DNA of 64,000 nt from Sarcocystis neurona (lineage: Eukaryota; Apicomplexa; Conoidasida; Eucoccidiorida; Sarcocystidae): positions 523,748-587,747 of the forward strand of contig KL647306.1 of the NCBI GenBank assembly GCA_000727475.1, given 5' to 3'. The notes under the pieces were generated by a model. That model was not told where the DNA came from. It made no database searches and saw nothing but the letters and a program-made list of their open reading frames with translations. The position numbers and the translations under genes were made by a program. Positions 23,756-35,469 of this stretch are shown here, piece by piece; position 1 is the first letter of the stretch, and every line of letters starts with the position of its first letter.

Positions 23756-26700
23756 CCTGCAGCGGCTGGGAATGGTGCAGAGCTTCGCACTGCACTGCGG
23801 GCAGACGTAGGCAGCGTAAGTGAGCCGCTGATGGCAGCCGCATAGCGCTGCGGTGCTGTTGATTTTATAGGAAGGAAAGCCCATGCGAATAAGACACGGC
23901 TGCATGCGCCTGGTCCTGCAGCAGCCGGGGCAGCACCGGCACACGCGCAGCAGCAACAGCAGCAACGGCTTCTCCTCTCGAAGCTGCGCGTCAGCAACGC
24001 ACAAGAAGGCCGCGCAGCACTGGCGCCCTGCGGCTGCCGCGGCACCGCACATATCCTGGTGCAGCAGCAGCGGCGCCTTGCGCACGACGAAGACGACCCG
24101 AGGCAGCAGCAGCAGCGGCAGCATCAGCACCGGCAGCGGCGACAAAGAATAAGAAGACGAAACAGAGAGCAGCAGCAGCAGAAGCAGGAAGAAGAGTCGA
24201 AGCCCCAGTATCGAAGAAGAAAGGGCACGGGCACGTACGGCAGGTAACAGCAGCACTGGCAGCCGCGCACAGCAGGCTGCGACTCCTTCGTCTACAACTT
24301 CTTCCGTTTTCTTCCTCTTCTCTGTCTTGTTGCTGTTATCCCTCCCTATTTCCACCAGCGTGTACACACATGTATAGCTCTCCTGTAAGCAGCAGCTGCA
24401 GGAGCAGCAGCAGCAGCTGCGAGACGTCGCAAGCAGCAAGAAGACGGGTGGGGAAATGCACCAGCAGCAGGAACGGCCGAGGTAGCACCGGCAGGAGCGG
24501 TAGAAGCAGCAGCAGGAGCGGGAGAGGCAGCAGCAGCCGGAGGACCGGGAGACGGAGCAACAACAGGAGCGGGAGAGGCACCAACTGCAGGGGTAGAAGA
24601 GGCAGCAACAGCGGGAGCAGGAGTGGCAGCAATAACAGGAACGGGAGACGGAGCGACAGCAGGAGCGGGAGAAGCAGCAGCAGCAGGGGGGGAGAAGCAG
24701 TTACAGCAGGGCCGGGAGAGGCAGCCGTAGCGGGGGCGGGAGAAGCAGCAGCAGGAGGGCAGCGATGGAGCAGGTCGCGCAGAAGAAGAAGATAAGGCAG
24801 CAGATGGGAAATGGCGCAGCTGACGCAAAGGAGAGGGGGGCAGCAGCACTCCGGCAGAAAGTCAGCAGAGCTACAAGTGAGGCGACAAGAAGCCGCTGCA
24901 GCAGGGTGCCGAGTGAGCAGCGCAGCGGCCTGGTAGGCGCTGCAAGAAGCGACACGGGGCCGCGACGAAGAAGCAGCAGCGGCAGCAACCCGTCACTGCT
25001 TCTTGAACAGCAGGCAAGAATGCGCAGCGATGCTAACAAGAGGCACACACCAAGAGAGATCCACATATATATACATATATATACGTATACTAATGTATGT
25101 GTTATGCTAGTACACCTCTGACACATACTATTCAACAGGTACGTATATATATGCATGCGTCGTATGTAGCTACACTAAGAAGAGACACCTGTACCCATAC
25201 AACACCACGACGCACACGCATGTATCCACAGACAAATATATATACACGTCGACGTCTGCAGACACACACATGCACAGAGATATATACGGGAACGACGCAA
25301 CCAAAAAGGAGCCTCCTTCCTCCGAAACGTCAGCAGGAAACGCAGCAGGACCATCAACGCGCACTGCTACTGCATGTACCACTCTACGAGCAGATACACA
25401 GGCCGACCTATACGCGTGTCCAGATATATCTAATATATATTACTACTACACACGCATCTCTGTAAGCAGACACACATGCCGTCCTACACCCCTGGCCATA
25501 TACATGTAATATATAGACTGCTGCTACTCACACAGGTGGCCAAGCAGACACACACGCCGTTCTATACGCGTGGCCATATATATATGTATATGTGTACACA
25601 TTCACGTATATAATGTGTAGATGACTACAATTTCTACATCCGTGAAAGCAAAAATGCCGTACTATACTCCTGCCCGCGGAAACATATATATACATATACG
25701 GTATAGATTACTACCACATATACAGCACTGCAAGCAGACACATAAGCCGTCTTCTACGCCTGCCCATGGATAGTTACGATATACGGATTCCTACTACTAC
25801 GTTGAGCTGGGGCAAGCGTACACCTACGCCGTCCCACGCACATGCTCATATGTATATCGAATATATGGAAAGTCTACATACAGCTACGCAGACACGCAGA
25901 CATGCATGCCCACAGACAGAATCTTCACCAATACATACACGTACATGGCCACGCACCGTTGAACACACAAGCGCACATGCATACATACATACATATTATA
26001 CATACATATATATTATACATACATACATATTATACATACATACGTACGTGACATACATACGTGCATAACATACATACGTACATAACATACATACGTACGA
26101 GGCATACATACGTACATAACACACATACATACATACAGTACATACGTACATAACATATATACATAACATGCATACAACCACACGTACAACTACACATGCA
26201 ACCATACATACGTACAACCATACATACATACATACTTACACACGCATACATATAAGCATACATACATTATATACGTACATACCACACATACCTGCATACA
26301 TTACGTACGTAAATAACATACATACGTACGTACATACACACAAACCAGACATGCATACATACATACAACCATACATACAGACACACATACATACATATAT
26401 ACATAGATACATACGTGCATACATACATACATATATACATACATACATAGGTACGTACACACATATATACGTACGTGCATAGATAGACACGCAGCCCACC
26501 CAGACACACACTGTGACATATATGTAGACACCTGAAGAAGGAGATCCTGTGTCTACATTCCGAAAGACCTTCACCTCGTCTTTGTATCTGCATGCACAAA
26601 GACGCGCCCCACACCGTCATTTTCTGCTGGAAATGGCGCCTCTACTTTGACGAACGAACGACCGAAAATCAACGTGTTCACCTCTGTACACCAACGCATG

Positions 26701-29700
26701 CAAGCGACGTCCCCCCCCCCTTTCCCACATCTTCTCGCCCCCCACATACATGCATGCAGACACACAAATATATATATGCACACGTCCTTCCCCCCCTTTC
26801 CAGCCTTTCCATATTATTGTCAGACCTTTCGACAGCACCTTTTCTTCTTGTCTTTCTAAATTCTCTGCACCCATATGCCGGCAGAAACACACCAACTAAT
26901 ATCCACATATATATATTCCCCTCTCCCCACACAAGGAATACATATATAAATATGTTTGTTCACCCCCCCACACAAGTAAAGTATATATATATGTATGTTC
27001 CTCTCCCCCCACATACGGAATATACACACATATGTTCCCCTACCCCCGCACCAGTAATATACACATATATATATATATACATTTTCAGTTGGCAGATGGC
27101 GCTTGTGTGACGTCGCGCCGCACTTCTGTTTGTGTGGCCATCTGCTGTTGCCGGCACGTCTCTCCGGAGGATATCTCCGTCGCTTCTCAGGCGGAGGTTG
27201 CGTCCTCCACACGAAAACGCACACGTGCATCCGCCCCTTCGTCTTGCTAAATTTGTGTTGTGCAGCTCTCTTCCCCACGACATTTGTTTGCGGTGGAAAG
27301 TCCTCATCTTCTTGTCCACTACTTCTCCCTCCTTGGGGCCCTCCGTCTCGTCTCCGTCTCCCCAGCAGCACGTGAGGACCGCCCAGCAGCACGTCCACGA
27401 GACGAGACGGGGAGGCCGGAGGGACCCACCGACGGCTCCGCCACCGACGCCGCGCCCCCCCCACGCATGCGTACGGAGCCCACATAATGCAGGCACGTTG
27501 GACTTCCTATTCATCCCCCCGACTGCCCCAGTGGTGGTGACCCCCCCTACTTCTCCCCGTCGCGAAAAAACCAGTCCCCCGTCTTTCCTGTGTAAAACGC
27601 ACCACCGGCTGCCCACATTTCTCTCCACGAAGCATCACGGAAGAGTGACGGGCTTCCGAGGAAACGCGGCAGGATTGCGACCGCTGTTCGACCACGCAGC
27701 AGGCGGGGGTGTCTGTTGACTGCGTCGGTGTGTAATACATCCCACGCAGCTTCGAGAAGACGACACACGCGCACCCCCCCACGAAGAGACCGGGAGAAGG
27801 GCGAGCAGCAGGCGGTGCCCCCCACACGACAATATGGGGAGGTGCGGCCACCAGACACGCACGGGCCAGACCCAGACATGGGCACATATACACAGACATG
27901 GGCACATATACAGAGATACGGGCACACATACAGAGATATGGGCAGATGCAGAGATGCACCTGGAGCGCAGAAGAAGAAACGTACCAGGGCGGTGGGCGTG
28001 TGACTTGAAGAATCAGCGCGCGAAGGTGCTCGCGGTGCATCGGGACGCAGTGTCTTCCCCCCGTCTCCTGGCACAGGCGCTGTTCGAGACCAGCAGCAGC
28101 ACACCAACAGCAGCAGCAGCCGAGCAGCACCAGAGGATTCTCTGTTGCGTGGTCAGGGCGAATGGGAACAGCACGTTTGGCGGATGCACCACAAGTCTGT
28201 TACGTGCAGCTGCAGCAGCAGCGTCAAGGGTCAAAAAAGTACATCTCTTCCCACGTCTACGCAGAAAGACACACGCCGTATACGTGGACAAACGCGTACA
28301 CACCTGCACACGTGTTTGTGCATGTGTGTGTGTGTGTATGTCTCTCTTTTTTTCTCTTTCTATCTCTTAGTCTATCTGTCTCTGCAGTACGCATGTGACG
28401 GTGGTGGCGCTGCCGAGAGCAGGAGCAGAGCTGCAGCAGGGACGAGAGAAATCGAGACTGCAGCACCCCGCGGGCGATAGAGAAAGACGGAGAGAAATTG
28501 ACGTGCTGTGCCGCGCAGCGACAGAAGAGCAGTAGCGCGTGTTCAAAAATGCGGTGCAGCAAGTCACGAGAGGAGACGAGTGAAGTACACGAAGTCGGCA
28601 GCCCGACGCACGCGCGTGCGCGCTTCTTCGTTTATGGGTTGCTGCAGCACAGCAGCGGGCTGGCAGCTGCTTTGGCCAACTGACTACGAGACGGCGGTAA
28701 AACGAGGGAGGGAGACGCGCGTATGAGGAATTCTGCTGCTGTCCAACTCTGCAGACGCGAAGCAGCACTGCTCTACCCGCCCAAAAGCCGCCTGCGAAGG
28801 ACGCACGGGGGAAGACGTGGCGAGTGAATGCAAGCCACCTGACCCCCGGGGGTCTTCCTGGGCGTGAGAATAGACGTACACGTGGCGAAGCGTCTGCTTC
28901 ACTTTTGTCTTCTCCGGTATTCGCCCTGCGGAGAGAGAAGAAGCAGCAGCAGCAGGCAACCTACCTTGAGAACGTACAGTTCCGCCGCCAGGCAGATGAC
29001 GCTGCAGCAGATGCGCGCCTTCTTCAGAGACAGCAGCGTTTCTTCGATGTTGCTGCAGACACACACGCCCCACACGTGCCCATGTGGAGCTGCTGCCGAC
29101 CGGCGACGCAGGAGTTCTCCGCTCTTTTCTCTCTCTATCTCTCCTTCTTTACCGGTCGTCGGCGACGACCCCAGCACGTGCTTGCATGCGCAGAAAAGAG
29201 GCTGAACAGGGGAAATAGATGACTTCCGTCCCCCAGCAGCAAAGATGCTCGGGGTCATCCACACACACACACCCACACGCTGCCACATGCTGAGGAGCCT
29301 GCTGCCATTGACTCACGTGCTGCCAGAGAGCAACACGCATGCGCAGGGAGTGTTCCCCTGGGGGGCCTGCTGCATGCGTGAACGTCGAGAGGCAGGCGGC
29401 TGCGCCACGAGCAGCGTCTTGTGTGTTATTCAGAGGAAGCCCCTAGCAGACGCCCGTGCGTGCGTAGATTTATTCACACAGGAAGAGTCGAAGGAGGCGC
29501 TGCTGCGGAGGCTGCTGCGCCGCTGCTCTGCTGCTGATGTGCGGCTGCCGTCGTGAGGCGGTTGCACTTCTGCTGCTGCTGTTGTCACTGCGTCGCCCCC
29601 TCCAACCCCAAGACGGAGTGTATTGCCCCTGCTGCTGCTGGGACGCTGTTCCCCGTGCTGCTGCTGCTGCGCGTTGCTGCTGCTGCTGCGCGTTGCTGCT

Positions 29701-32669
29701 CCTTCCTGGCGCAGGCACCGCAGCTCCCACGAGGCCCCTGCTGCGCGTTCCGCCGCTGCTGCTGTGGCTTACCCCACATCACAAGTGCGCAGAGAGCCGT
29801 AGAGAATAAGAATTTCCCTCGTGCAGTACGGCGGGACGAGCGAGAGCAGATCCTTCGCCACCTGCGGGAGCAGCAGCAACAGCAGCAATAACCCATGCAC
29901 CTGCCTTAACGAGCAGCACGTTATACGCCGGAATGTGTCCCTCGTCAACTCTTTCAAACCCCTACGTAGGCGCCTATATTCGCACGAACATACGTAGACG
30001 TCTACGTACTCACGCACATACACAAACATATATATAGATATATATCACGCAGGTACATTTCTCTACGGGCACGTGGGTTTAGTTAAAAAGTAAGTTGTAG
30101 AACCCTCCCCGTACTCTCTCGAAAAAAACGACTTCCGTCCGCATTTACAGCGATCCCCCCCCAATAATCATCGTCCCCATGTAACGATCCTTTCTACATA
30201 TATATATATATCTACATACATATATATTCATTAGCTGCATCTGGATCTATATATTTACATCCATGTATCTCTATATATCTATGTATCTCTATATATCTAT
30301 ATATCTCTATATATCTATATATCTCTATATCTCTATATATCTATACATATATGTATATATATATCTCTCTCTATATATACATATATATATATATATGTAT
30401 ATATTCGTAGCTATATGTGGATCTACATATTTGCATCTATGTATCTCTATATCTGTATATCTATATATATCTATGTCTATTCATATATATATCTCTCTAT
30501 ATATGTATGTATATATATATTCATAGCTATAGCTGGATCTATACATTTACATCCCTGTATTGGTATATCTATATATCTATATATATCTATATATCTATAT
30601 CAATATATCTCTGCATCTATATATCTGTATATCTATATCTACATATCTCTACATCTATATCTATACATCACTATAGCTATATATCTATATCTATATATCA
30701 ACATATCTATATCTATATATCTGTATCTATGTATATATATATCTGTATCTATATACCTATATCTATACACCTATTTCTCTATATCTGTATACCTGTACAT
30801 CTCTATACCTATATGTACACATCTATATACCTATATACACCTATATCTCTATATCTACACATCTATATATCTATATCTCTATACTGATGTGTACACCTCT
30901 GTATATCTATCTACCTATTATCTATCTACGTATACATATATGTGCGGGTTCATCGCGAGTTCTGTCGCTCTCCTGTATAACTCGTCCTCCTTTATCTCTT
31001 CTGTGTGCTGCAGTAGGACGCGTGTATGTACGTCATCCTATTCGAGTTTGTCAGGCGCAGAGCGAAACAACATCACCCAGCAGTCAATTTTAGCATGTGA
31101 CCACCCGCAGCGTCAAAAACAGCAGCGCCCCTGCAAGTCCTGCTGCTCCCCCAGCAGTGCGCGTCTCAGCCCGGCGTCCTCCTGCTGCAGCAGCGCTGCT
31201 GGCAGAAGCCGCACGAGAGCAGATAAGAATACGCGGAGAAGTTCTGCGGGAGAATAGGGGGGGGGGAGAAGGGGGGAAGGAAATGGGTAAGGATCTGCTC
31301 GACTTCTTCTGACAAGGCAACACGAGCAACCCGCATGCTCGCGCAAGGCTGGGTATCTATCACGACGGTCAGTTGGCAGTCTAATCGTCTACTGTATGGA
31401 CGGCTGCCGTCTGCGAGGCGCTTGAGCAGTTCCTGGGGAGAGGACTATACTTCCAGTGAATCGAGTGCGGAGCTCTGTCTGCGTACCGCGGCAGATGTAT
31501 ATCCACCAGGGCATGTTGCTGCTGTCAGGTGGTCGACCGCTCTGTGTCTCTCCTGTGGGGTCGTATAGACAGAGACAGCGCAGTAGACAGCAGGAGGGCA
31601 GAGAGGAGACACAGACACTGAGTATGTACCTGCAGACCGTTGCGTAGCGACGGAGCTCCGCTGCTGGCGGAAGAAGCTGCTGCGCGTCTTCGTTTCTCCT
31701 TGAGCGCCGCGATGCACTCCTCTGCATTGCTGCTGAAAAGCTGCGTCACACTTCCTGCTGTTGCTGCTGCTTCTTCTGGTGCTGCTGCAAAGCAGCCGCC
31801 TCCGCCGTAGCTGCTGCCACTCCCTTCGCCAAAACCCGTCCCTCCTCCTCCTGCTGCTGCAGCACCGTCGGCTCGGCCGCCTCCCAGACACACTGGCTCT
31901 GCGCACGGCCCCACAAGTGCCACCAGGGCCACCTGCGCCAGCGGACTCTGCAGCAGAAAGGCTGAGATGAATTCCTGCGGCAGCACACAGCCCGGCAGCA
32001 AGGACGCAGCACCCAGATCCGCAGCAGCAGCAGAATCGAGAAAACGTCTGTGAAAAAGATGCAGCAGCTACGCGGCCCAACGGTGAGGTGATGCATCGGA
32101 GAGGCACCTGCAGAAGCAGAGCAGGAGGCCAGCACGGCGCAGCAGCGGCAGAGCCCTACAACAAGGGGAGGCGCACCCGCAGCAGCGGTAGCAGCAACAC
32201 ACGCAGAAGCAGGAGGAGCAGCTGACAGCGGCAAGCCGACGCAGCAGCGGGAGAAGGACCACCAATACCCGCAAGGCAGCAGAGGAGCAGCAGGAGAATC
32301 TGCCGCAGGAAATGCAGCCGCGAAGCATCACAGAGGAGCGGCAGTCTGAAGCCGAGGCCGCACGTGTCGGACACCGGCAGCAAGTACCAGCAGAAACAGC
32401 AGCAGGACGGGGTGGCACCAGCGGAAGACGAACAATGCAGCCGCAGCGGCAGGAGGAAAAGGCAGCTCCAGCAGCTCGAAGGAAAGCAGAGGGAAGAGGC
32501 TGCAGCAGCCGCGGGAGGAACAGGCAGCCGCATCAGCACACGTAGAGCAACAGGGAGACGCAGCAGCAGAAGAAAAATGCAGCAGGACCACCACCAGAGG
32601 CAGGGCTACTGTTGCTGTTGTTGCTGTTGCTGCTGTTGCTGTTGTTGCTGTTGCTGCTGTTGCTGCTGT

Positions 32670-32702
<33 letters not shown>

Positions 32703-33172
32703 TGCTGNNNNNNNNNNNNNNNNNNNNNNNNNNNNNNNNNNNNNNNNNNNNNNNNNNNNNNNNNNNNNNNNNNNNNNNNNNNNNNNNNNNNNNNNNNNNN
32801 NNNNNNNNNNNNNNNNNNNNNNNNNNNNNNNNNNNNNNNNNNNNNNNNNNNNNNNNNNNNNNNNNNNNNNNNNNNNNNNNNNNNNNNNNNNNNNNNNNNN
32901 NNNNNNNNNNNNNNNNNNNNNNNNNNNNNNNNNNNNNNNNNNNNNNNNNNNNNNNNNNNNNNNNNNNNNNNNNNNNNNNNNNNNNNNNNNNNNNNNNNNN
33001 NNNNNNNNNNNNNNNNNNNNNNNNNNNNNNNNNNNNNNNNNNNNNNNNNNNNNNNNNNNNNNNNNNNNNNNNNNNNNNNNNNNNNNNNNNNNNNNNNNNN
33101 NNNNNNNNNNNNNNNNNNNNNNNNNNNNNNNNNNNNNNNNNNNNNNNNNNNNNNNNNNNNNNNNNNNNNNNN

Positions 33173-33212
<40 letters not shown>

Positions 33213-35460
33213 TGCTGCTGTTGCTGTTGCTGCTGCTGCTGTTGCTGTTGCTGCTGTTGCTGCTGCTGCTTTTGCTGCTGTTGCTGTTGCTGTTGCTGTT
33301 GTTGTTATGGCTGCTGCTGTTGCTGTTGCTGTTGCTGTTGTTGTTATGGCTGCTGCTGTTGCTGTTGCTGTTGCTGTTGTTGTTATGGCTGCTGCTGTTG
33401 CTGCTCCTGCTGCTGTTCTTGCTGCTGTTCTCTTTCCTGCGGTTGTTCTTCTTCCTGCTGCGGCTGCTCTTCCTGCGGCTGCTCTTCTTCTTCGTGGTGC
33501 TGCTGTTCTTCTTCCTGCTGCTGCTGCTGTGTCGGTGCTTGTCGCGGCGGCACCGACATACCTCCGTCGCCTGGCAGATGCATGTGAGGCGGTCGGGTCG
33601 GTAGTCTTTCTCCCTCGTTGCTTCACTCATATCAACTAGTAGCACCAGGCTCCTGTATGCAGCCAGTCGCACATACCCAGGCCGCTCATGTTAGACTCTC
33701 CCTCCCCAGTGCTCATCGAATAGACGCAAATTTCTCCTCCCGACAAGTCATTTTATCTTCCCCTTCTCCTCACACTCTTCACACATATATACACAAATGT
33801 ATGCACACGCATACAAATGCATATTTAATGTCTTTTATCCACATATGTATATAGGTGCATACACATATATCTGCGTGTTCGGGGTCCTTAATAGATACAC
33901 ACATACACATATATGTGCACACATATATGTATGTGTATTTGGGTCCTTTATCCATATACATACACATGCATAGGTGTATACACATATATTGGCATATTCG
34001 GGGTCCTTCATCGATACAAATATATCTGCAGGTGCCCACACATATGTATTTGTATTTGGGGTCCTTCACTCATATACACGTATATATACGTATATAGGGG
34101 CATACACATATACACATAAATTTGGGCTGTTTCATCCATGTGTATATATATATATATATATATGGGTGCATACACATACAGCTGCATGGGTCCTTCGCCC
34201 ACACACATACGTACGTACCTATGTGCGCGTATACGTATACAATATCCACATACATGTATGGATATATATGTTATATATATGTGCGGTATACACATGCCGG
34301 CCTCCTGTCTATCTTCTTCGCTGCCTTCCCCGTCTCTCCGTCTCTCCGTCGCTGAAGGGGGGAGCCGCCCGACAGACTCGGCGCTCGGCAGCAAGTCCCT
34401 CCGCAGACGACGTCGCTTTCACAGAGCCCCGTCCCTTCCAAGGGGCTCCCTTTCTTTTGGCTGTTTTCCCCTTTTGCTGCTGCTCTTTCTCCGGGCAAAC
34501 GCCCGCATGTGCGCCTGCGTGGTGGACGTGTACGTTTACATATGTACTTCTACAAGGTCCAAGAAGCGAACGAAAGGGCACGTTGATCTTGTGCTGCACA
34601 CACGCAATATATGTTCGTAGTTGGATTGCGGGTCCTCGTAACAGAGGGGAAGACGCGGTGAGGCAGCTGCAGCATCAGGCGGAGAAAAGCGCAGCAGACT
34701 TCTTCTTCTCTGCCGCACGGAGCCGCACTGCTGCTGTGCAAGTTCCCGCAGAAATTCAAAATGCGTGCGACGACGTCAGTGCACTCGCGCTCCTCCTTTC
34801 CCTTCTCCGTTCCTGCTGCTATGGCTGCCGACTGCTGCTCTTGCACCTGTGCTGCTGCTGTTCCTCTGAAGAGGTCGCTGTGTGGGCGCTGCTGTTGCTG
34901 GGGGTGTTGTTGTTGCGGTAGCGGCTGCTGCTCCTGCCTATGGGCTGCTGCTGTTGTCCGTGTTGCTGCTGCTGTGCCTGCTGCTGCCGTTGTGGGTGCT
35001 GCCGTTGTGGGTGCTGCTGCTGTTGTGCTGCTGTGGGTGTTGCTGCTGCTGCTGTGGGTGCTGCTGCTGCTGCTGCTGTGGGTGTTGCTGTAGCTGCGTG
35101 GGCGCTGCTGCTGCAACTGCTGCCGTTACTGCTGTCGCTGCCCCCACCGTCGCTGCTGCTCCTGGTGGTATGCCCCTCTTGTCGTTGCTGCCGTTGCTGG
35201 TGCTGGCAAGCTGTTCTTGCTGTTGTCGCTGGTGCTCTCTGTTGCTCCTGTTGCTGCGGCTGCTCCGCCCAACGCAGGGGTCGTACCTGAGCAAGCCCTT
35301 CTTTATATGCGCCTCGGGGGCTGCATCACGACCTCCACCAGCAGACGCGTCTGTTCCGCTGCTGTTACTGCGCCGACCTCCGCCGACGCGATCGTCCGTC
35401 AGACCGGGCGCATGGAGTTCTGAGTAGCTCTCAGATTCTCCCACCAGCAAATCCCATGAC
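23756..35460 (-). CDS. GTF2H2: TFIIH core subunit p44 (SSL1/GTF2H2), seven exons, partial at both ends
   Basis: p44 is a TFIIH subunit that stimulates the XPD helicase in transcription initiation and nucleotide excision repair. Exons, all GT..AG and joining in phase: 35,460-35,287; 33,652-33,562; 31,974-31,630; 29,861-29,773; 29,052-28,965; 28,079-27,985; 23,915-23,756. They follow the family order: [11 protein letters not shown]; the start of the von Willebrand A domain ([25 protein letters not shown]-like Asp); [101 protein letters not shown]; and the zinc-binding [17 protein letters not shown]. The third exon carries a Gly/Ala-rich insertion of about 60 residues absent from typical homologues. 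The start exon and the C-terminal part after the first zinc site were not found. About 350 residues are recovered, against roughly 400 in animals and yeast about 460. Confidence 0.93.
24370..24765. repeat. Degenerate ~30-bp GC-rich repeat inside SSL1 intron 6
   Basis: Units close to GCAGGAGCGGGAGAGGCAGC recur about ten times. On the minus strand they read as Ala/Pro/Ser and on the plus strand as Ser/Arg/Gly. The array lies between two confirmed SSL1 exons and is best treated as intronic. Confidence 0.65.
25400..25850. repeat. Degenerate ~75-100-bp minisatellite in SSL1 intron 6
   Basis: A core close to AAGCAGACACACACGCCGTC, followed by CTACGCCTGGCCATATATAT, recurs near 25,395, 25,468, 25,545, 25,648, 25,735 and 25,819. 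The spacers contain (TA)n and TACTACTAC. Confidence 0.6.
25975..26480. repeat. ACATACAT/ACATACGT microsatellite array in SSL1 intron 6
   Basis: About 500 bases of tetranucleotide repeat with periodic ACGT and CATAAC variants. Met/Tyr/Val/Cys frames on the minus strand are artefacts. Confidence 0.9.
26880..27075. repeat. ~55-60-bp tandem repeat in SSL1 intron 6
   Basis: Roughly four copies of a unit with TTCCCCTCTCCCCACACAAG, then AATACATATATA and TATGTTC. A smaller 20-bp array (GGGCACATATACAGAGACAT type) lies at about 27,876-27,960 in the same intron. Confidence 0.65.
30180..30940. repeat. TATATCTA microsatellite field in SSL1 intron 3
   Basis: About 700 bases of TATATATCTATATCT repeats containing three loosely similar larger blocks starting near GCTGCATCTGGATCTA, GCTATATGTGGATCTA and GCTATAGCTGGATCTA (about 30,233, 30,410, 30,526). 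All open frames here are Tyr/Ile/Ser strings. Confidence 0.85.
32605..33400. repeat. CTG/CAG array with assembly gap in SSL1 intron 2
   Basis: CTGTTGCTG repeats flank an N run at 32,708-33,172 (465 positions). To the right, a 39-bp unit containing TTATGGCTGCTGCTG repeats three times (33,305, 33,344, 33,383). The array lies between SSL1 exons at 33,652-33,562 and 31,974-31,630. It is therefore intronic and reads CAG in the sense direction. Confidence 0.9.
33820..34205. repeat. ~59-bp minisatellite in SSL1 intron 1
   Basis: GGGGTCCTTCATCGATACA-like cores occur at about 33,829, 33,881, 33,941, 34,001, 34,058, 34,119 and 34,183. They are separated by ACACATATAT blocks. Confidence 0.75.
34870..35110. 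repeat. GCTGCTGTGGGTGCTG array in SSL1 intron 1
   Basis: Degenerate 12-15-base GCTGCTGTTGTGGGTGTT units lie just downstream of the first placed SSL1 exon. A CAG-rich block also fills 35,470-35,800 upstream of that exon. Confidence 0.75.
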
Positions 35461-35469
35461 CTAGAAGCA

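Noticed and set aside
24765..25060. Plus-strand ATG frame of 118 codons ([18 protein letters not shown])
   Set aside because: It lies within SSL1 intron 6 on the opposite strand. A nested gene is possible, but nothing beyond openness in purine/CAG-rich sequence supports it.
26000..26530. Cys/Met/Tyr/Val minus-strand ORFs
   Set aside because: They are direct translations of ACATACAT repeats.
28926..28964. 39-base intron followed by a short C-terminal exon ending at TGA 28,899
   Set aside because: It would truncate SSL1. The homologous continuation (LCQETGG) is at 28,079-27,985 and joins in phase.
29153..29730. Three phased exons upstream of the SSL1 exon at 29,052
   Set aside because: Splice signals and phases fit, but SSL1 homology requires exon 29,861-29,773 to join 29,052 directly, so they are decoys.
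32328..33672. Long frames across the first gap on both strands
   Set aside because: They are read through Ns and a triplet array that lies between two SSL1 exons. Only 33,562-33,652 is coding.
34550..34820. Minus-strand frame reading [15 protein letters not shown] and [14 protein letters not shown]
   Set aside because: It looks like protein but lies inside SSL1 intron 1, between exons that join in phase without it.
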